A stretch of 34,121 nt of DNA from an uncultured Thermomicrobiales bacterium. GTDB lineage: Bacteria > Chloroflexota > Chloroflexia > Thermomicrobiales > UBA6265. The translations under genes were made by a program, and so were the position numbers. Below the pieces are notes generated by a model that did not search any database, was not told where the DNA came from, and saw only the letters and a list, made by a program, of their open reading frames with translations. Where the stretch lies: NCBI GenBank assembly GCA_902806345.1, contig CADCWF010000089.1:1-34121 (forward strand), in the 5' to 3' direction. Positions within the stretch are counted from its first letter, which is position 1, and each line of letters begins with the position of its first letter. Below, one piece after another: positions 15,126 through 23,753 of this stretch.

Positions 15126-17432
15126 CTACAGCAGATCGACGGTATCGACGGCCAGGCGCGAGGTTGAACGGCTCGCCGTAGCCCGTGCCGGCGAGGAGGC
15201 AGTTGCCTTCCTGGCCGGGATCGTCGCGAGTTGGCCCCCCTCCATCCCTAAGGCCGTCAGGTAGAACGCATAGAGGAAGGCCACCTCGCGATTGGAGTTC
15301 TCGAAACCGGTGGCGCCGAAGTGGCCGGAACCCATGTCGGTTCGTAGCAGGAGTGGGTTGTCGCCGGTCTCGACGTCCCGGAGCTTGGCCACCCACTTGG
15401 CCGGGGACCAGTAGTCGACGCGTCGGTCCTGGAGTCCGGCGGTCACGAGCATGGCCGGGTAGGCCTGCGGACGGACGGTCTCGTACGGCGAGTAGGACCG
15501 CATGTACTCGAGCGCGGCCGGGTCGTGCGGGTCACCCAGTTCCGGCCACTGGTACCGCCCGTTCGTCGACCGGGTCAGATGGCCGATGACCTCGACCGAC
15601 GGGACATCGGCGTTGACCACCTTGAAGAGGTCGGGTCGCTGCGTGGCGACGACCCCCATCAGGAGCCCACCGGCGCTGCCGCCCCGGGCGATCAGGCGGT
15701 CGGGGGTGGTGTAGCCCTCGGCCACCAGGTGCTCGGCGCAGGCGATGAAGTCGGTGAAGGTGTTCCACTTGTCGAACAGCCGGCCCTTGTCCCACCAGCG
15801 GCGGCCGAACTCGCCGCCGCCGCGGACGTGGGCCTGGGCGAAGGTGACGCCGCGGTCGATCAGCGTCAACCGGAGGGTGGAGAACCACGGATCGGTGACG
15901 TTTCCGTAGGAGCCGTAGGCGTCGAGCCGCAGCGGCGGGGGTCCAGCGGGCAGGCCGGCCGGGGCCTCGCGGAGATAGACGACGGAGATCGGCACCTCGG
16001 TGCCGTCGGGGGCGGTGGCGAAGACGCGCTCCGAGACGTAGCGGCCCGGGTCGTGGCCGCCGAGAATCGCTTGCTGCTTCAGCGTCGTCCGCTCCCCCGT
16101 CGCGAGGTCGATCTCCAGGTCCGTGTTCGGGGTGACGGGCGAGGAGAAGCGCAGCCGCAGCTTGGTGGTAGCGAACTCCCAGTTCGAGCCCGCAGCGACG
16201 ACATAGACGGCCTCGTCGAAGGGGATGGGCGTCGTCTCGCCCGTTGCTAGGTCGTGCACCCAGACCTGGCTAAACCCCTGGTCGCGGCCGAAGAGGGCGA
16301 GATGCCGCTCGAACACCGCGACGACGCCGAGCACGGCGTCGTCGCGGTGGGGGATGACCTCCCGCCAGTTGGCCGGCGCCGGATCGCCGACCGGCGCCGC
16401 CATCAGTTTGTAGTTCGGTGCCTCCTCGTCGGTGCGAATCAGGAACTCGTCGCCGTGGTGCTCCAGGAAGTCGCGCACCCCTTGGCGGCGGGGACGGAAG
16501 AGCTTCGGCTCCGCCGTCGGGTCGTCCGCCGGCACGTAGCGGACCTCGTTGGTGTCAACCGACTCGGTGTAGAGGAAGACGTAGGCCCGGTCCTTCGAGA
16601 TCGCGGTTTCCAGCTCGAACTCGCGGTTGCGCTCTTCGAAGAGCAAGGGGTCGGTTGCGGGATCGGTGCCGAGTTCGTGCCGGTGGTGCCAGTAGGGCCA
16701 GACGGCCTCCGGGTCCTGCTTGGCGTAGAAAAGGGTCCGGTTGTCGTTGGCCCACTGGAAGTCCCAGACGAGGGACACCTGGTCGACGGTCTCGCCCGTG
16801 TCCAGATCCTTGACGAAGAGTGTGAAGAGTTCGGACCCTGTCTCGTCGAGGCTGTAGGCTAGGTAACGGTTGTCGGGGCTGGGCCGCCAGGAGCCGAGGT
16901 CCAGGTACTCCCCGGCGATGGCATTGAGGTCGACCAGCACCTCCTCCGGGGCGTCGGGGGCATCCCGCCTCCGGCAGATGATGTCGTAGTCTTTCCCCTC
17001 CTCGGAGCGGATGTAGTAGAGGTAGCCGCGCCAGGGGGTCGGCACGCCGGCGTCGGTCTGCTGGATGCGGCCGGTCAGCTCCTGGTAGAGCTCCTTCTGG
17101 AGTACCTCGGTCGGCGCCATCACCGCTTCTGTGTAGGCGTTCTCGGCCTCAAGGTAGGCGATCACCTCGGGGTCGTCCGGGTTCTCCAGCCACCGGTAGG
17201 GATCGACATCGATCCCGCCAGGCAGGGCGAAAATTGCGGGCCTGCGGGGGGCATCCGGGGGCGTCGGTGCCGTCGCGAACTCCTGGCGGGCGGCGGAGCC
17301 CCGGAGCATTGCCGCCAGCGCCGGTAGCGCGATCCCCAGCGCGGCCGCGCGCCGTGCGACCTGGCGCCGGGAGAGCTTGCCGTGCAGGATGTCGTCGAGG
17401 AATGCATCGACCGCCGTCGGCTCCGTTGCCAT
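15126..17432 (-). CDS. Exported prolyl oligopeptidase family S9A peptidase (oligopeptidase B-like)
   Basis: 768-residue serine peptidase cutting oligopeptides, probably after basic residues if it follows oligopeptidase B. An N-terminal 50-residue export region has a twin-arginine-like SRRQVARRAAALG and a hydrophobic stretch, so it probably acts outside the membrane, unlike cytoplasmic PtrB. The beta-propeller domain begins near DPYRWLEN and spans about residues 75-470. The hydrolase domain follows with SYGSYG-type motif AYGSYGNVT, the nucleophile Ser586 in GGSAGG, Asp669 in LQDRRVDYW and His704 in GSGHFG. After the usual end (FYLTALGM) there are about 35 extra Ala/Ser/Arg-rich residues. I chose ATG at 17432, with AGGTGG about 9 nt upstream, over GTG at 17444. 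It appears intact. Confidence 0.92.
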   Translation of the reverse strand: MATEPTAVDAFLDDILHGKLSRRQVARRAAALGIALPALAAMLRGSAARQEFATAPTPPDAPRRPAIFALPGGIDVDPYRWLENPDDPEVIAYLEAENAYTEAVMAPTEVLQKELYQELTGRIQQTDAGVPTPWRGYLYYIRSEEGKDYDIICRRRDAPDAPEEVLVDLNAIAGEYLDLGSWRPSPDNRYLAYSLDETGSELFTLFVKDLDTGETVDQVSLVWDFQWANDNRTLFYAKQDPEAVWPYWHHRHELGTDPATDPLLFEERNREFELETAISKDRAYVFLYTESVDTNEVRYVPADDPTAEPKLFRPRRQGVRDFLEHHGDEFLIRTDEEAPNYKLMAAPVGDPAPANWREVIPHRDDAVLGVVAVFERHLALFGRDQGFSQVWVHDLATGETTPIPFDEAVYVVAAGSNWEFATTKLRLRFSSPVTPNTDLEIDLATGERTTLKQQAILGGHDPGRYVSERVFATAPDGTEVPISVVYLREAPAGLPAGPPPLRLDAYGSYGNVTDPWFSTLRLTLIDRGVTFAQAHVRGGGEFGRRWWDKGRLFDKWNTFTDFIACAEHLVAEGYTTPDRLIARGGSAGGLLMGVVATQRPDLFKVVNADVPSVEVIGHLTRSTNGRYQWPELGDPHDPAALEYMRSYSPYETVRPQAYPAMLVTAGLQDRRVDYWSPAKWVAKLRDVETGDNPLLLRTDMGSGHFGATGFENSNREVAFLYAFYLTALGMEGGQLATIPARKATASSPARATASRSTSRLAVDTVDLL

Positions 17433-17652
17433 GGTTCGGCCCACCTAAGCCGCGGCGCCACTTCGCGCCGACGGCTCGCGAAACGCCCGGTGCGCCCGCA
17501 ACGGAACGCAAGGCATCCCCGATGCGTCGACGCAGTCTACCGGGCCGCCCGTCACGGGGATACGACGATCCACCGTTGGCGCGCCGCCTCATGATGCGGA
17601 GGGGCGGTGGTAGCATCGTGCCCTGGCATCTTCACTTCGCCCGGAGCCTCCC

Positions 17653-18210
17653 ATGTCCGCCACGACCGCTCGTGCCACCGCACCGCCGTCGATCCCCGAG
17701 GCAGAGATCGACTACGAGCTCGTCCGAGGGGAGGTGCGGCCGGTGACGCCTGTCAACTACGACCATCGCCGCGTGGTGGGTCGCCTGCAGGTCCGCGTCG
17801 GCTCGTTCGTTGAAGAGCACGACCTCGGTGACGTCGGTCCCGAGGGTGGCGTCGTACTGCAGCGGGACCTGCTCACGCTGCTCGCCCCGGACATCTCCTT
17901 CGTCCGCAAGGACCGGGTGCCGTCTCCAGGCGAGTGGGACGGCTTCCCCCAACTCGCGCCCGATCTCGTCATCGAGGTGCTCTCGCCCGGCAACTCCTCC
18001 GTCGAGATAGAGGAGCGGGTCGCCCTCTGCCTGGAGGCGGGTGTCCACGCCGTCTGGATCTTCAATCCCAAGCGGCGGACGGCAACGGCCCACGGCCCCG
18101 ATGGCGTGGCGCGGACGGTGCGCGCCGACGAATCGATCGACGGGGGCGACATCCTGCCCGGTTTCCGGATGGTCGTTGGCGAGGCTTTCAGCGAGGAGGC
18201 GCGGCGATGA
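17653..18210 (+). CDS. Uma2 family protein, copy 1
   Basis: 185-residue protein of the Uma2 (DUF820) family, a PD-(D/E)XK nuclease fold common in cyanobacteria and Chloroflexi and of unknown biological role. Seen here: YELVRGEVRPV near the N-terminus, the acidic APDISFVRKDRV, and LVIEVLSPGNS followed by GVHAVWIFNPKRRTA. Where many relatives have a Lys after the SPxx loop (EVEEKV), this copy has Arg (EIEERV). The ATG start has CGGAG 7 nt upstream. Its stop overlaps the start of a second Uma2 gene (ATGA), so the two are co-translated. No transposase or repeat flanks them. Confidence 0.85.
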   Translation: MSATTARATAPPSIPEAEIDYELVRGEVRPVTPVNYDHRRVVGRLQVRVGSFVEEHDLGDVGPEGGVVLQRDLLTLLAPDISFVRKDRVPSPGEWDGFPQLAPDLVIEVLSPGNSSVEIEERVALCLEAGVHAVWIFNPKRRTATAHGPDGVARTVRADESIDGGDILPGFRMVVGEAFSEEARR

Positions 18211-18752
18211 GCGCGACGGCCACGGTTACCACTGAGGAGTTGCTGTCCGACCGGCAGCGGGAGGGGCGGTTCGAGCTGGTCCGGGGTGAATTGTTGGAGC
18301 GGGCGGTGCCGAACTACGGCAACGGGCGGATCGCAATCACTACGGCCTTCGTGGTAGGTGGTTTCGTCCGCCAACACGGGTTAGGCGATCTCGTCTCGGA
18401 GAGCGGGTTTGTCTTCGAGCGCGACCCGGACACGGTGTTTCTGCCCGACCTCTCGTTCGTCCGGGCCGACCGAGTGCCGCCGCTGGATCAGCAACAGGGA
18501 TACCCCGAACTGGTTCCCGATTTCGTCATCGAGATTCTCGCCCCGAGTAACACCGCGCCGGAGACGGCCGAGCGGGTCCGCATCTACCTCGAAACGGGCG
18601 TGCTGCTCGTCTGGCTGCTCAATCCGCGTCAGCGCTCGATCACGGTCCACACCCCGGACCACGTCGCCCGCACCCTGTTCGAGGACGACACGATCGACGG
18701 CGGCGAGGTGCTGCCGGAGTTCGCCGTCCGCGTCGGCCAACTCTTCGCGTAG
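18207..18752 (+). CDS. Uma2 family protein, copy 2
   Basis: 181-residue paralogue of the preceding gene, clearly diverged (similar layout, well under half identical by eye). Motifs in order: FELVRGELLERAVP, LPDLSFVRADRVPP, DFVIEILAPSNTAPET and GVLLVWLLNPRQRS, then DTIDGGEVLPEF, which parallels ESIDGGDILPGF in copy 1. Again the Lys expected after the SPxx loop is Arg (TAERVRIY). It starts inside the stop codon of copy 1, with GAGGAGG about 10 nt upstream in the end of that gene. The pair may form a heterodimer; that is inference. It is followed 42 bp later by a cupin gene in the same direction. Confidence 0.85.
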   Translation: MSATATVTTEELLSDRQREGRFELVRGELLERAVPNYGNGRIAITTAFVVGGFVRQHGLGDLVSESGFVFERDPDTVFLPDLSFVRADRVPPLDQQQGYPELVPDFVIEILAPSNTAPETAERVRIYLETGVLLVWLLNPRQRSITVHTPDHVARTLFEDDTIDGGEVLPEFAVRVGQLFA

Positions 18753-18794
18753 ATCCCGGACGATCTGACCCAGAGCGAGGGAGGATGGGGACCG

Positions 18795-19469
18795 ATGAGC
18801 GCACCGACGATGGCCACGGTGGCCCCCGGCGGCGAAGAGTGGGTCGTCGACAACCCAAGATTTCGCGCCTTTATCAGCGAGGTGAACCGGCTCCGTCGCT
18901 CTTCCGACGACCCGCGTGCGGTCATCGGCGCGATCCGCCCCGTCTTTGCCAGGCTGATGGCCGAGGAGGGGTGGCTGCCCGAGCGCTACCAGGAACCCGC
19001 CGAGAGCGGGATGGGCTCCGGCATCGGTACCTGGTTGCTCTACCGGACGCTCGATGGCAGCCTGGCGCTCTCGGCGCTGGTGGTGCCGCCGGGTGCCCAG
19101 ACCCCCGTCCACGACCACCTCGCCTGGGGGCTGGTCGGGCTCTACCGCGGCGAGCAGGAGGAAGAGGTCTTCGCTCGCCGCGACGACGGCGCCGCCGACG
19201 GCCGAGCCGACCTGGACCTGGTCGAGCGGCGCCGCCTGCGGCAGGGCGAGTTCTACGAACTGCTGCCGGAGACCGACATCCACCGGGTGCGGACCGTCTC
19301 CGCCGTCGCCTCCGTCTCGCTTCACCTGCTGGGCATCGACAACGGCTGCATCTGGCGCCACCGGTTCGAGCCGGAGGAGGGCAGCGTCTCGCCCTTCAAG
19401 AGCGGCTACGTCAACGCCCCGTGCGAGGAGGTCGACGGAGCGTTCCATCCCGGCGCGACCGAGCCGTAG
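18795..19469 (+). CDS. Cysteine-dioxygenase-like cupin protein
   Basis: 224-residue predicted metal-dependent cupin of the cysteine dioxygenase-like group (COG5553 style). Candidate iron ligands are His106 and His108 in TPVHDHLAWGLVG and His163 in DIHRVR; a Glu-rich stretch (GEQEEEVF) follows the first motif as in relatives. Members oxidise small thiols or have unknown substrates, so cysteine or 3-mercaptopropionate dioxygenation is only a possibility. The helical N-terminal region, about residues 20-60 (FRAFISEVNRLRR), is also typical. ATG at 18795 has a GGAGG about 10 nt upstream; a second ATG at residue 6 is possible. It may be the third gene of the Uma2 unit, 42 bp downstream. It converges on the broken histidine kinase. 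Confidence 0.82.
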   Translation: MSAPTMATVAPGGEEWVVDNPRFRAFISEVNRLRRSSDDPRAVIGAIRPVFARLMAEEGWLPERYQEPAESGMGSGIGTWLLYRTLDGSLALSALVVPPGAQTPVHDHLAWGLVGLYRGEQEEEVFARRDDGAADGRADLDLVERRRLRQGEFYELLPETDIHRVRTVSAVASVSLHLLGIDNGCIWRHRFEPEEGSVSPFKSGYVNAPCEEVDGAFHPGATEP

Positions 19470-19532
19470 ACCCCTCGGCGACCCAACATCGCTCGTGGCC
19501 GCCCGCTCCCGCCTTGGCGCCCGGGACTGCGC

Positions 19533-20644
19533 CTACTCGGGAACCGCGAGCGGCAGCGTGACATGGAAGACAGAGCCGGCTCCCTCCTCGCTATCGTCCC
19601 AGGCCTGTCCACGGTGCAGGTGGGCGAGTTGACGGACGATCGACAGCCCAAGACCGCTCCCCCGGACGGCGCGGGCGGCGCCGCGCTCCACCCGACGGTA
19701 GTGGTCGAACACCGTCGGCAACACCTCGGCCGGGATACTGATCCCCTCGTCGGCGATGTCGAGGCGGGCGGCGTTGCCGGCCCTCGCCGTCGTGATCGCG
19801 ATCGGACCGCCGCCGGACGAGTACTTGATCGCGTTGCCAACGAGGTTGACGACGATCTGAGCGACCCGGTCCGAGACGGCATCGCCCGCCGGCAAGCCTC
19901 GCTCCAGGTCGAACCGGAAGTCGCGTTCCGGAGCCAGCGTGCGCAGCCGTTCGACCTCCTCCGCCACCAGCAGGTCGAAGGCGATCGGGCGGCGGTGCAG
20001 CTCCTGTTGGGCCGATTCGACCCCAGCGATGAGCAGGAGGTCGGCGATCGGCCGGGAGAGCCGGGCCGCTTCGCCGCTGAGGGTGCGGGCGTAGTCGATC
20101 GTCTGCGCCTCGTCGCCCGGTTCCCACTGGAGGAGGTCGGCGTAGCCGGTGTCACCGCCAGCGGCGTCCGGTTCTCGTGGCTGACGATCGCCAGGAGATC
20201 GCTCTCGGCCTGGCTAACCCGTCGGAGGTCGCGGCTGGCCGCCTCCCGGGTCGCCTGCGCTGCCTCGGTCCGCTCGGTCACGTCCTGCAGGGCGCAGGCG
20301 ATGCCGCGGACGGCCGGGTCGTCGATCCGGTTGGTGGCGACGACAGCCAGCCACCGCTACGTTCCGTTGCAGTGGCGGAGGCGAACATCTGCCTGCGCTT
20401 GCCGTCCCGGGTGAACCGCTGCGTCCCCGCGCATCGCCGCCGCCCGCGGCAGATCGTCCGGGTGGTGGAGGGGGCTGACGTCGGTGCCGAGCACCTCGTC
20501 GGGGCGGCAGCAGGGGACGCGCTCGACGGCGGGACTGGCAAACCGGCACCGGTGGTCCGCCGTCAGGACCAGGATGATGTCGGCCGAATGCTCGACCAGC
20601 GTTCGGGCGAGCGGTTCGCCCCATGGCAGCGCGGCGGCGTCCAT
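19533..20644 (-). pseudogene. Sensor histidine kinase (PAS-HisKA-HATPase), broken by amber codon and frameshift
   Basis: Remains of a soluble PAS-containing histidine kinase that would have autophosphorylated and passed phosphate to a response regulator. The PAS part (ARTLVEHSADIILVLTADH onward) is interrupted by TAG at 20357-20359, exactly where PAS domains usually have Trp (…CNGT, stop, RWLAVVATNRIDD), so a single TGG-to-TAG change explains it. The frame then continues through DVTERTEAA and the phospho-acceptor motif IVSHENRTPL. About 20150 the frame shifts: GYADLLQWEPGDEAQT continues in another frame, through the N-box QIVVNLVGNAIKYSS and the G2 motif GSGLGLSIVRQL, to TAG at 19533. The D-box reads DEGISIP, with Ser for the usual Gly. 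No ribosome site is clear at the ATG. It lies downstream of livF in the same direction. Sequencing error could explain either lesion. Confidence 0.8.
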
Positions 20645-20871
20645 CTCGGCGGTAGGGGGCGACTCGACCGGGGCGTTCCGGTCGCTCTCGCCACAGATCG
20701 TCTCCTTGGGTTCATGGCGGGCACCGATCGGCGGTCGTCGCGGCCGGCCTTTGCCGGGCGTCGGCCTGGTCGCCGAGACCCGGGCCGCGGGCGCATCAGT
20801 CCCGTCTGGATCGACGTTGCCGCACCGGTCGCCGGATCACCCCGGCAGCGGGTGCCGCCCGCGACCCGCGG

Positions 20872-21579
20872 CTACTCCTCGCCCAGATACGCCTTGCGGA
20901 CCATCTCGTTCCGCATCAGCCCGGCGGCGGCGTCCGTCAGCACGATCTTGCCGGTCTGGATGACGTAGCCGCGGTTGGCGACGGCCAGCGCCATCAGGGC
21001 GTTCTGCTCGACCAGGAGGACGGTGGTGCCCTGGGCGTTGATGTCCCGGATGATGCCGAAGATCGTCTCGACCAGGATCGGCGAGAGCCCCATCGAGGGC
21101 TCGTCCAGCAGCAGCAGCGTCGGCCGCGCCATCAGCGCCCGCCCGATCGCCAGCATCTGCTGCTCGCCGCCGGACATCGTGCCCGCCTTCTGGGCGACCC
21201 GCTCCCGCAGCCGGGGGAAGAGGTCGAAGACGCGCTCCATGTCGGCCGGGTCCGGCTTGCCGCGGGCAAAGGCGCCCATCTCCAGGTTCTCGCGGACGGT
21301 CATCCGGGGGAAGATCCGCCGGCCCTCCGGGGACTGGGCGACGCCGAGGCCGGCCACTTTGTGGGCGGCCATGCCGCCGATCGGCCGGCCGTTGAGGGAG
21401 ACGGTCCCGGTGCGCGGCGAGAGCAGACCGGAGACCGTCTTGAGCGCCGTCGACTTGCCGGCGCCGTTGGAGCCGATCAGGGTCACGATCTCGCCCTGCT
21501 CGACGTCGAGCGAGATGCCCTTCAGGGCGTGGATGTGCCCGTAGTAGGTGTTGAGGTTGCGGATCTCGAGCATCGGCAT
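20872..21579 (-). CDS. livF: Branched-chain amino-acid type ABC transporter ATPase LivF
   Basis: 235-residue ATPase driving uptake through LivHM, paired with LivG. Motifs: Walker A GSNGAGKST near residues 36-44, Q-loop GVAQSPEGRRIFP, signature MSGGEQQ, Walker B TLLLLDEPSMGLSP and the switch His-equivalent region VLLVEQN, where the usual His is Gln as in most LivF proteins. The start pair MPM offers ATGs at 21579 and 21573; I use the first. It lies 33 bp after livG, the last intact gene of the liv operon. Length is normal. Confidence 0.96.
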   Translation of the reverse strand: MPMLEIRNLNTYYGHIHALKGISLDVEQGEIVTLIGSNGAGKSTALKTVSGLLSPRTGTVSLNGRPIGGMAAHKVAGLGVAQSPEGRRIFPRMTVRENLEMGAFARGKPDPADMERVFDLFPRLRERVAQKAGTMSGGEQQMLAIGRALMARPTLLLLDEPSMGLSPILVETIFGIIRDINAQGTTVLLVEQNALMALAVANRGYVIQTGKIVLTDAAAGLMRNEMVRKAYLGEE

Positions 21580-21612
21580 GGGGGCGGCTGCTCCGAACGC
21601 CCGGCGGCGCTA

Positions 21613-22530
21613 CTAGGGCTGGGGGGTGGTGGCCGCAGTGGCCGTGGTGGCCTCGGCGAGCCGCCCGGGGTCGGCGGCGAGGGCGGCGGCGCCGGCGCCC
21701 AGGTAGGCCTCGATCACCTTCGGCTCGCGCTGGACGTGGGCGGGGGTACCATCGGCGATCTTGATCCCGTGGTCGAGCACCGCCACCTGGTCGGAGATGC
21801 CCATCACCACCTTCATGTCGTGCTCGATCAGCAGGATCGTCAGCCCCAAGTCGCGCCGCATGGTGTCGATGAAGCGGGTCAGGTGGGCCGTCTCCTGGGG
21901 GTTCATGCCGGCGGTCGGTTCGTCGAGGAGGAGGAGACGGGGCTCACTGGCGAGCGAGCGGGCGATCTCAAGGCGCCGCTGGTCGCCGTAGGCGAGGTTC
22001 TTGGCGATCTCCGGCCCCTTGCCGGCAAGGCCGACGTAGGCGAGCAGGTCGTTCGCCTTCAGCCGCGCCTCGCGCTCCTCCCGCTTCACGGCACGGGTCC
22101 GCAGGATTGCGCCGAGGGGCGAGGCGTGGAGGCGGGTGTGCATCCCGATCAGGACGTTGTCGAGGGCGCTCATGTTGGCGAAGAGGCGGATGTTCTGGAA
22201 GGTGCGGGCGATCCCCCGACTCGTCACCTCGTCCGGCCGTAGCGACGCCTCCCGCCCGTTTTCGCCGGCGAAGATCGGCGTCCCCTCGAACTCGATGCTG
22301 CCGCGGGTGGGCACGTAGATGCCGGCGACCATGTTGAAGAAGGTCGTCTTGCCGGCGCCGTTGGGACCGATCAGGCCCGCGATCGCCCCGGCCGGGACGG
22401 CGAGGTCGACGGCGTCGACGGCGACGAGGCCACCGAACTGTTTCGTCACCCCGCGGGCGACCAGGATCGACCCGGCCGCGGGCGAATCGGGTCCGCTCCG
22501 GGGCGGTGCGGTCGCCGGAGGGGCGCTCAC
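21613..22530 (-). CDS. livG: Branched-chain amino-acid type ABC transporter ATPase LivG
   Basis: 305-residue ATPase, the second nucleotide-binding subunit of the liv transporter. It starts at a GTG (22530) overlapping the livM stop as GTGA. Motifs: Walker A GPNGAGKTT, Q-loop GIARTFQNIRLF, a LivG-typical ANMSALDNVLIGMHTR stretch, signature LAYGDQRRLEIA (the LivG form of LSGGQ), Walker B LLLLDEPTAGMNP, and switch LLIEHDMKVVMG. A family-typical C-terminal helix ends in PKVIEAYLG, followed by about 30 Ala/Thr-rich residues that form an unusual tail. The first 20 residues are a Pro/Ala-rich extension. Confidence 0.96.
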   Translation of the reverse strand: MSAPPATAPPRSGPDSPAAGSILVARGVTKQFGGLVAVDAVDLAVPAGAIAGLIGPNGAGKTTFFNMVAGIYVPTRGSIEFEGTPIFAGENGREASLRPDEVTSRGIARTFQNIRLFANMSALDNVLIGMHTRLHASPLGAILRTRAVKREEREARLKANDLLAYVGLAGKGPEIAKNLAYGDQRRLEIARSLASEPRLLLLDEPTAGMNPQETAHLTRFIDTMRRDLGLTILLIEHDMKVVMGISDQVAVLDHGIKIADGTPAHVQREPKVIEAYLGAGAAALAADPGRLAEATTATAATTPQP

Positions 22531-23744
22531 GCGCGCTCCCCCAGGGCCGGCTCGTTCTCGGCCCGGAGGTCGTAGAGCGTCTGCGTCTCGGCGACCGTGA
22601 TGTCCTCGTCCTCGGGGGTCAGCTCGGCCCGCCGCTGGGCGTTCGGGAAGAGGCCGCCCGGCCGCAGGAGCATCATCAGGACCAGGGCGAGGCCGAACAC
22701 CAGTAGCCGGTCCTGGGTGATGTCGTGGCCGGCGAGCGCATCCCAGCCGACGGCCTCTCCCAACCGCTGGATGGGATCCCGCATCGCCTCGGCCAGAATC
22801 CGGTCGAACGACGCGAGCAGCAGGCCGCCGGCGATGACCCCGTAGATGTTGCCGATCCCCCCCAGGATGACCATCGAGAGGACCATCACCGAGATCGAGA
22901 ACTCGAACTGGCTGGGGTGGACGTACTGGAAGGCGGAGGCGTAGACCGAGCCGGCGAAGCCGGAGAACGACGCCCCCAGGGCGAACGCCCAGAGCTTGGT
23001 CCGGACCAGGTTGACGCCCATGCTCGCCGCGGCGATCTCGTCTTCGCGAACCGCCTGCCAGGCCCGGCCGAGGCGGGAGGCGTAAAGGCGGGTGATCAGG
23101 AACAGCGACAGCAGGCCGACCAGCAGGATCAGCCAGTACCAGTTGCGCTGGTCGGTTGGGCCGAAGCCGAGGCTGAGCCCGAACAGCTCGATCGTGGGGG
23201 GCTTGCCGATCGGGTTGATGCCGCGGGTGCCGTTCGTGATGCCGTCGGCGTTGTAGAAGAAGTTGGGGACGATCTCGCCGAACCCGAGGGTGACGATCGC
23301 GAGGTAGTCGCCGCGCAGGCGGAGGGTGGGCGCCCCCAGGAGGACGCCGAACGCCGCGGCCGTGAACCAGGACAGGACGAGGGCCACCCAGAAGTTCTGG
23401 AGGACCGGAGGCACCAATCCCTGGATCACGAATACGCTGCCGGGCGAGGTCAGGAACGCCATCGTGTAGGCGCCGATGGCGAAGAACGCGGCGTAGCCGA
23501 GGTCGAGCAACCCGGCGTAGCCGACGACGACGTTGAGCCCCATCGCCAGGATGACGAAGACGAAGATCGACATGAACGAGCCGACGCGGCCCCAGCCGAG
23601 TGCCTGGTCGACGAACGGGTAGGCAAACACCGCCGCCAGGCACAGCACGAACAGCCCGAGTTTGCGGGCGTCGAGGCGCCCCCCTTCGGACTCGGTCCGG
23701 GCGGGTGCCCGACCGCGCGCCGGTGCCACCAACGTCTCGGCCAT
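22527..23744 (-). CDS. livM: Branched-chain amino-acid type ABC permease LivM
   Basis: 405-residue permease with about ten hydrophobic helices. Family motifs: LNVVVGYAGLLDLGYAAFFAIGAY, where many relatives have GLVSLGHAAFFGIGAY; then LRLRGDYLAIVTLGFGEI, AVREDEIAAASMGVN as the coupling loop that contacts the ATPase, and the late SVMVLSMVILGGIGNIYG. The ATG at 23744 is 9 bp after the livH stop. A cytoplasmic tail of about 50 acidic residues follows the last helix (AELTPEDEDITVAE onward), longer than in E. coli LivM. It ends by overlapping livG. Confidence 0.95.
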   Translation of the reverse strand: MAETLVAPARGRAPARTESEGGRLDARKLGLFVLCLAAVFAYPFVDQALGWGRVGSFMSIFVFVILAMGLNVVVGYAGLLDLGYAAFFAIGAYTMAFLTSPGSVFVIQGLVPPVLQNFWVALVLSWFTAAAFGVLLGAPTLRLRGDYLAIVTLGFGEIVPNFFYNADGITNGTRGINPIGKPPTIELFGLSLGFGPTDQRNWYWLILLVGLLSLFLITRLYASRLGRAWQAVREDEIAAASMGVNLVRTKLWAFALGASFSGFAGSVYASAFQYVHPSQFEFSISVMVLSMVILGGIGNIYGVIAGGLLLASFDRILAEAMRDPIQRLGEAVGWDALAGHDITQDRLLVFGLALVLMMLLRPGGLFPNAQRRAELTPEDEDITVAETQTLYDLRAENEPALGERA

Positions 23745-23753
23745 TGGCGCCCC

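Noticed and set aside
17653..18752. Uma2 genes as part of a mobile element
   Set aside because: No transposase, terminal repeats or composition change is visible around them; they sit among ordinary genes.
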